Shown here in pieces: positions 31,198 through 31,382 of a stretch of 31,382 bases of DNA. Below the pieces are notes generated by a model, which worked only from the letters and a program-made list of their open reading frames with translations, had not been told where the DNA came from and made no database searches. Source of the DNA: Didymodactylos carnosus (taxonomy: Eukaryota; Rotifera; Eurotatoria; Philodinida; Philodinidae); contig CAJNOQ010001458.1 in the NCBI GenBank assembly GCA_905250885.1, forward strand, positions 1-31,382, given 5' to 3'. Each line of letters starts with the position of its first letter. Position 1 is the stretch's first letter. A program made the translations under genes and the position numbers.

Positions 31198-31382
31198 ATA
31201 GCTTCAGATATTTTTCTTTTTTCGATTGTATCTAAAAACTTCTGTAATTTTAAACATGAGAGTGCTTCCTAACTGGAGTACGAGTTTTCCAAGTCAAAAT
31301 AAATTTATTTAACACATTTTACGCTAAGAAGACAAGCTCGTTCGCTTGTCTAACTGATTCTTGACAAAATGAAGCACAAGAA

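Larger units (their letters stand above)
30052..31382. other. Noncoding stretch upstream of the helicase
   Basis: No coding exon found. It contains a tRNA-like B box fragment (31040-31085), a hairpin repeat (31110-31197) and a short perfect stem (31329-31350). It may be intron or promoter of the helicase gene. Confidence 0.4.

Noticed and set aside
1-31382. CRISPR arrays, rRNA, bacterial operons or bdelloid telomere repeats.
   Set aside because: No regularly spaced repeats, no rRNA-like blocks, no ribosome-binding-site-led gene strings and no TGTGGG arrays were seen.

Overview
The window looks like nuclear DNA of a small animal, most likely a bdelloid rotifer. It has spliced metazoan genes (VPS13, an SLC10A7-like carrier, PARP, a DEAH-type helicase). 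Introns in the left part are mostly 53-75 nt with clean GT/AG ends. There is an isolated bacterial-type secreted-protein gene, and many short foldback or MITE-like repeats. The species call is inference from these habits, not from a marker gene. LEFT PART (1 to about 11.2 kb), AT-rich with short introns: a degraded VPS13 gene on the + strand. One exon from the N-terminal third (310-528) is followed by two foldback elements (553-1222 and 1792-2888), and then by the exons of the SHR-BD/VAB domain (3613-6961). This copy carries two in-frame stops at expected Trp codons, at least two single-base deletions and a missing C-terminus. At about 6.95 kb it runs directly into the antisense 3' end of a truncated GBP/VLIG-like large GTPase that lacks its P-loop exon (6945-7634). 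A further foldback (7837-8355), an unrecognised frameshifted gene tail (9158-10046) and a C-terminally short SLC10A7-like transporter (10244-11143) follow. MIDDLE (11.2-18.1 kb), mostly noncoding: a hAT-like MITE, a BLIP-like bacterial-type gene on the minus strand with one nonsense codon (13486-14043), a possible inverted-repeat element, and two exons of a decayed single-pass membrane protein (15451-15711 and 17573-18066). RIGHT PART (18.2-30.1 kb), minus strand, long introns: a well-preserved set of exons. In transcription order they are an acidic and coiled-coil N-terminus (30051-29595), a helical region ending in the Walker A loop (28719-27616), the DEVH helicase core (26477-25359), a C-terminal helicase extension (23852-22647), then a nucleotidyltransferase-like domain fused to the first half of a PARP catalytic domain (about 21418-20275) and the second half of the PARP domain (18499-18234). 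Every confirmed intron here is phase 1 and 0.9-1.8 kb long, and no exon contains an internal stop. The most interesting object is this nucleotidyltransferase-PARP fusion lying directly behind, and possibly joined to, a large DEAH-type helicase. The simplest reading is one intact RNA-directed or nucleic-acid-directed enzyme locus (one or two genes) beside a graveyard of broken genes and MITEs.
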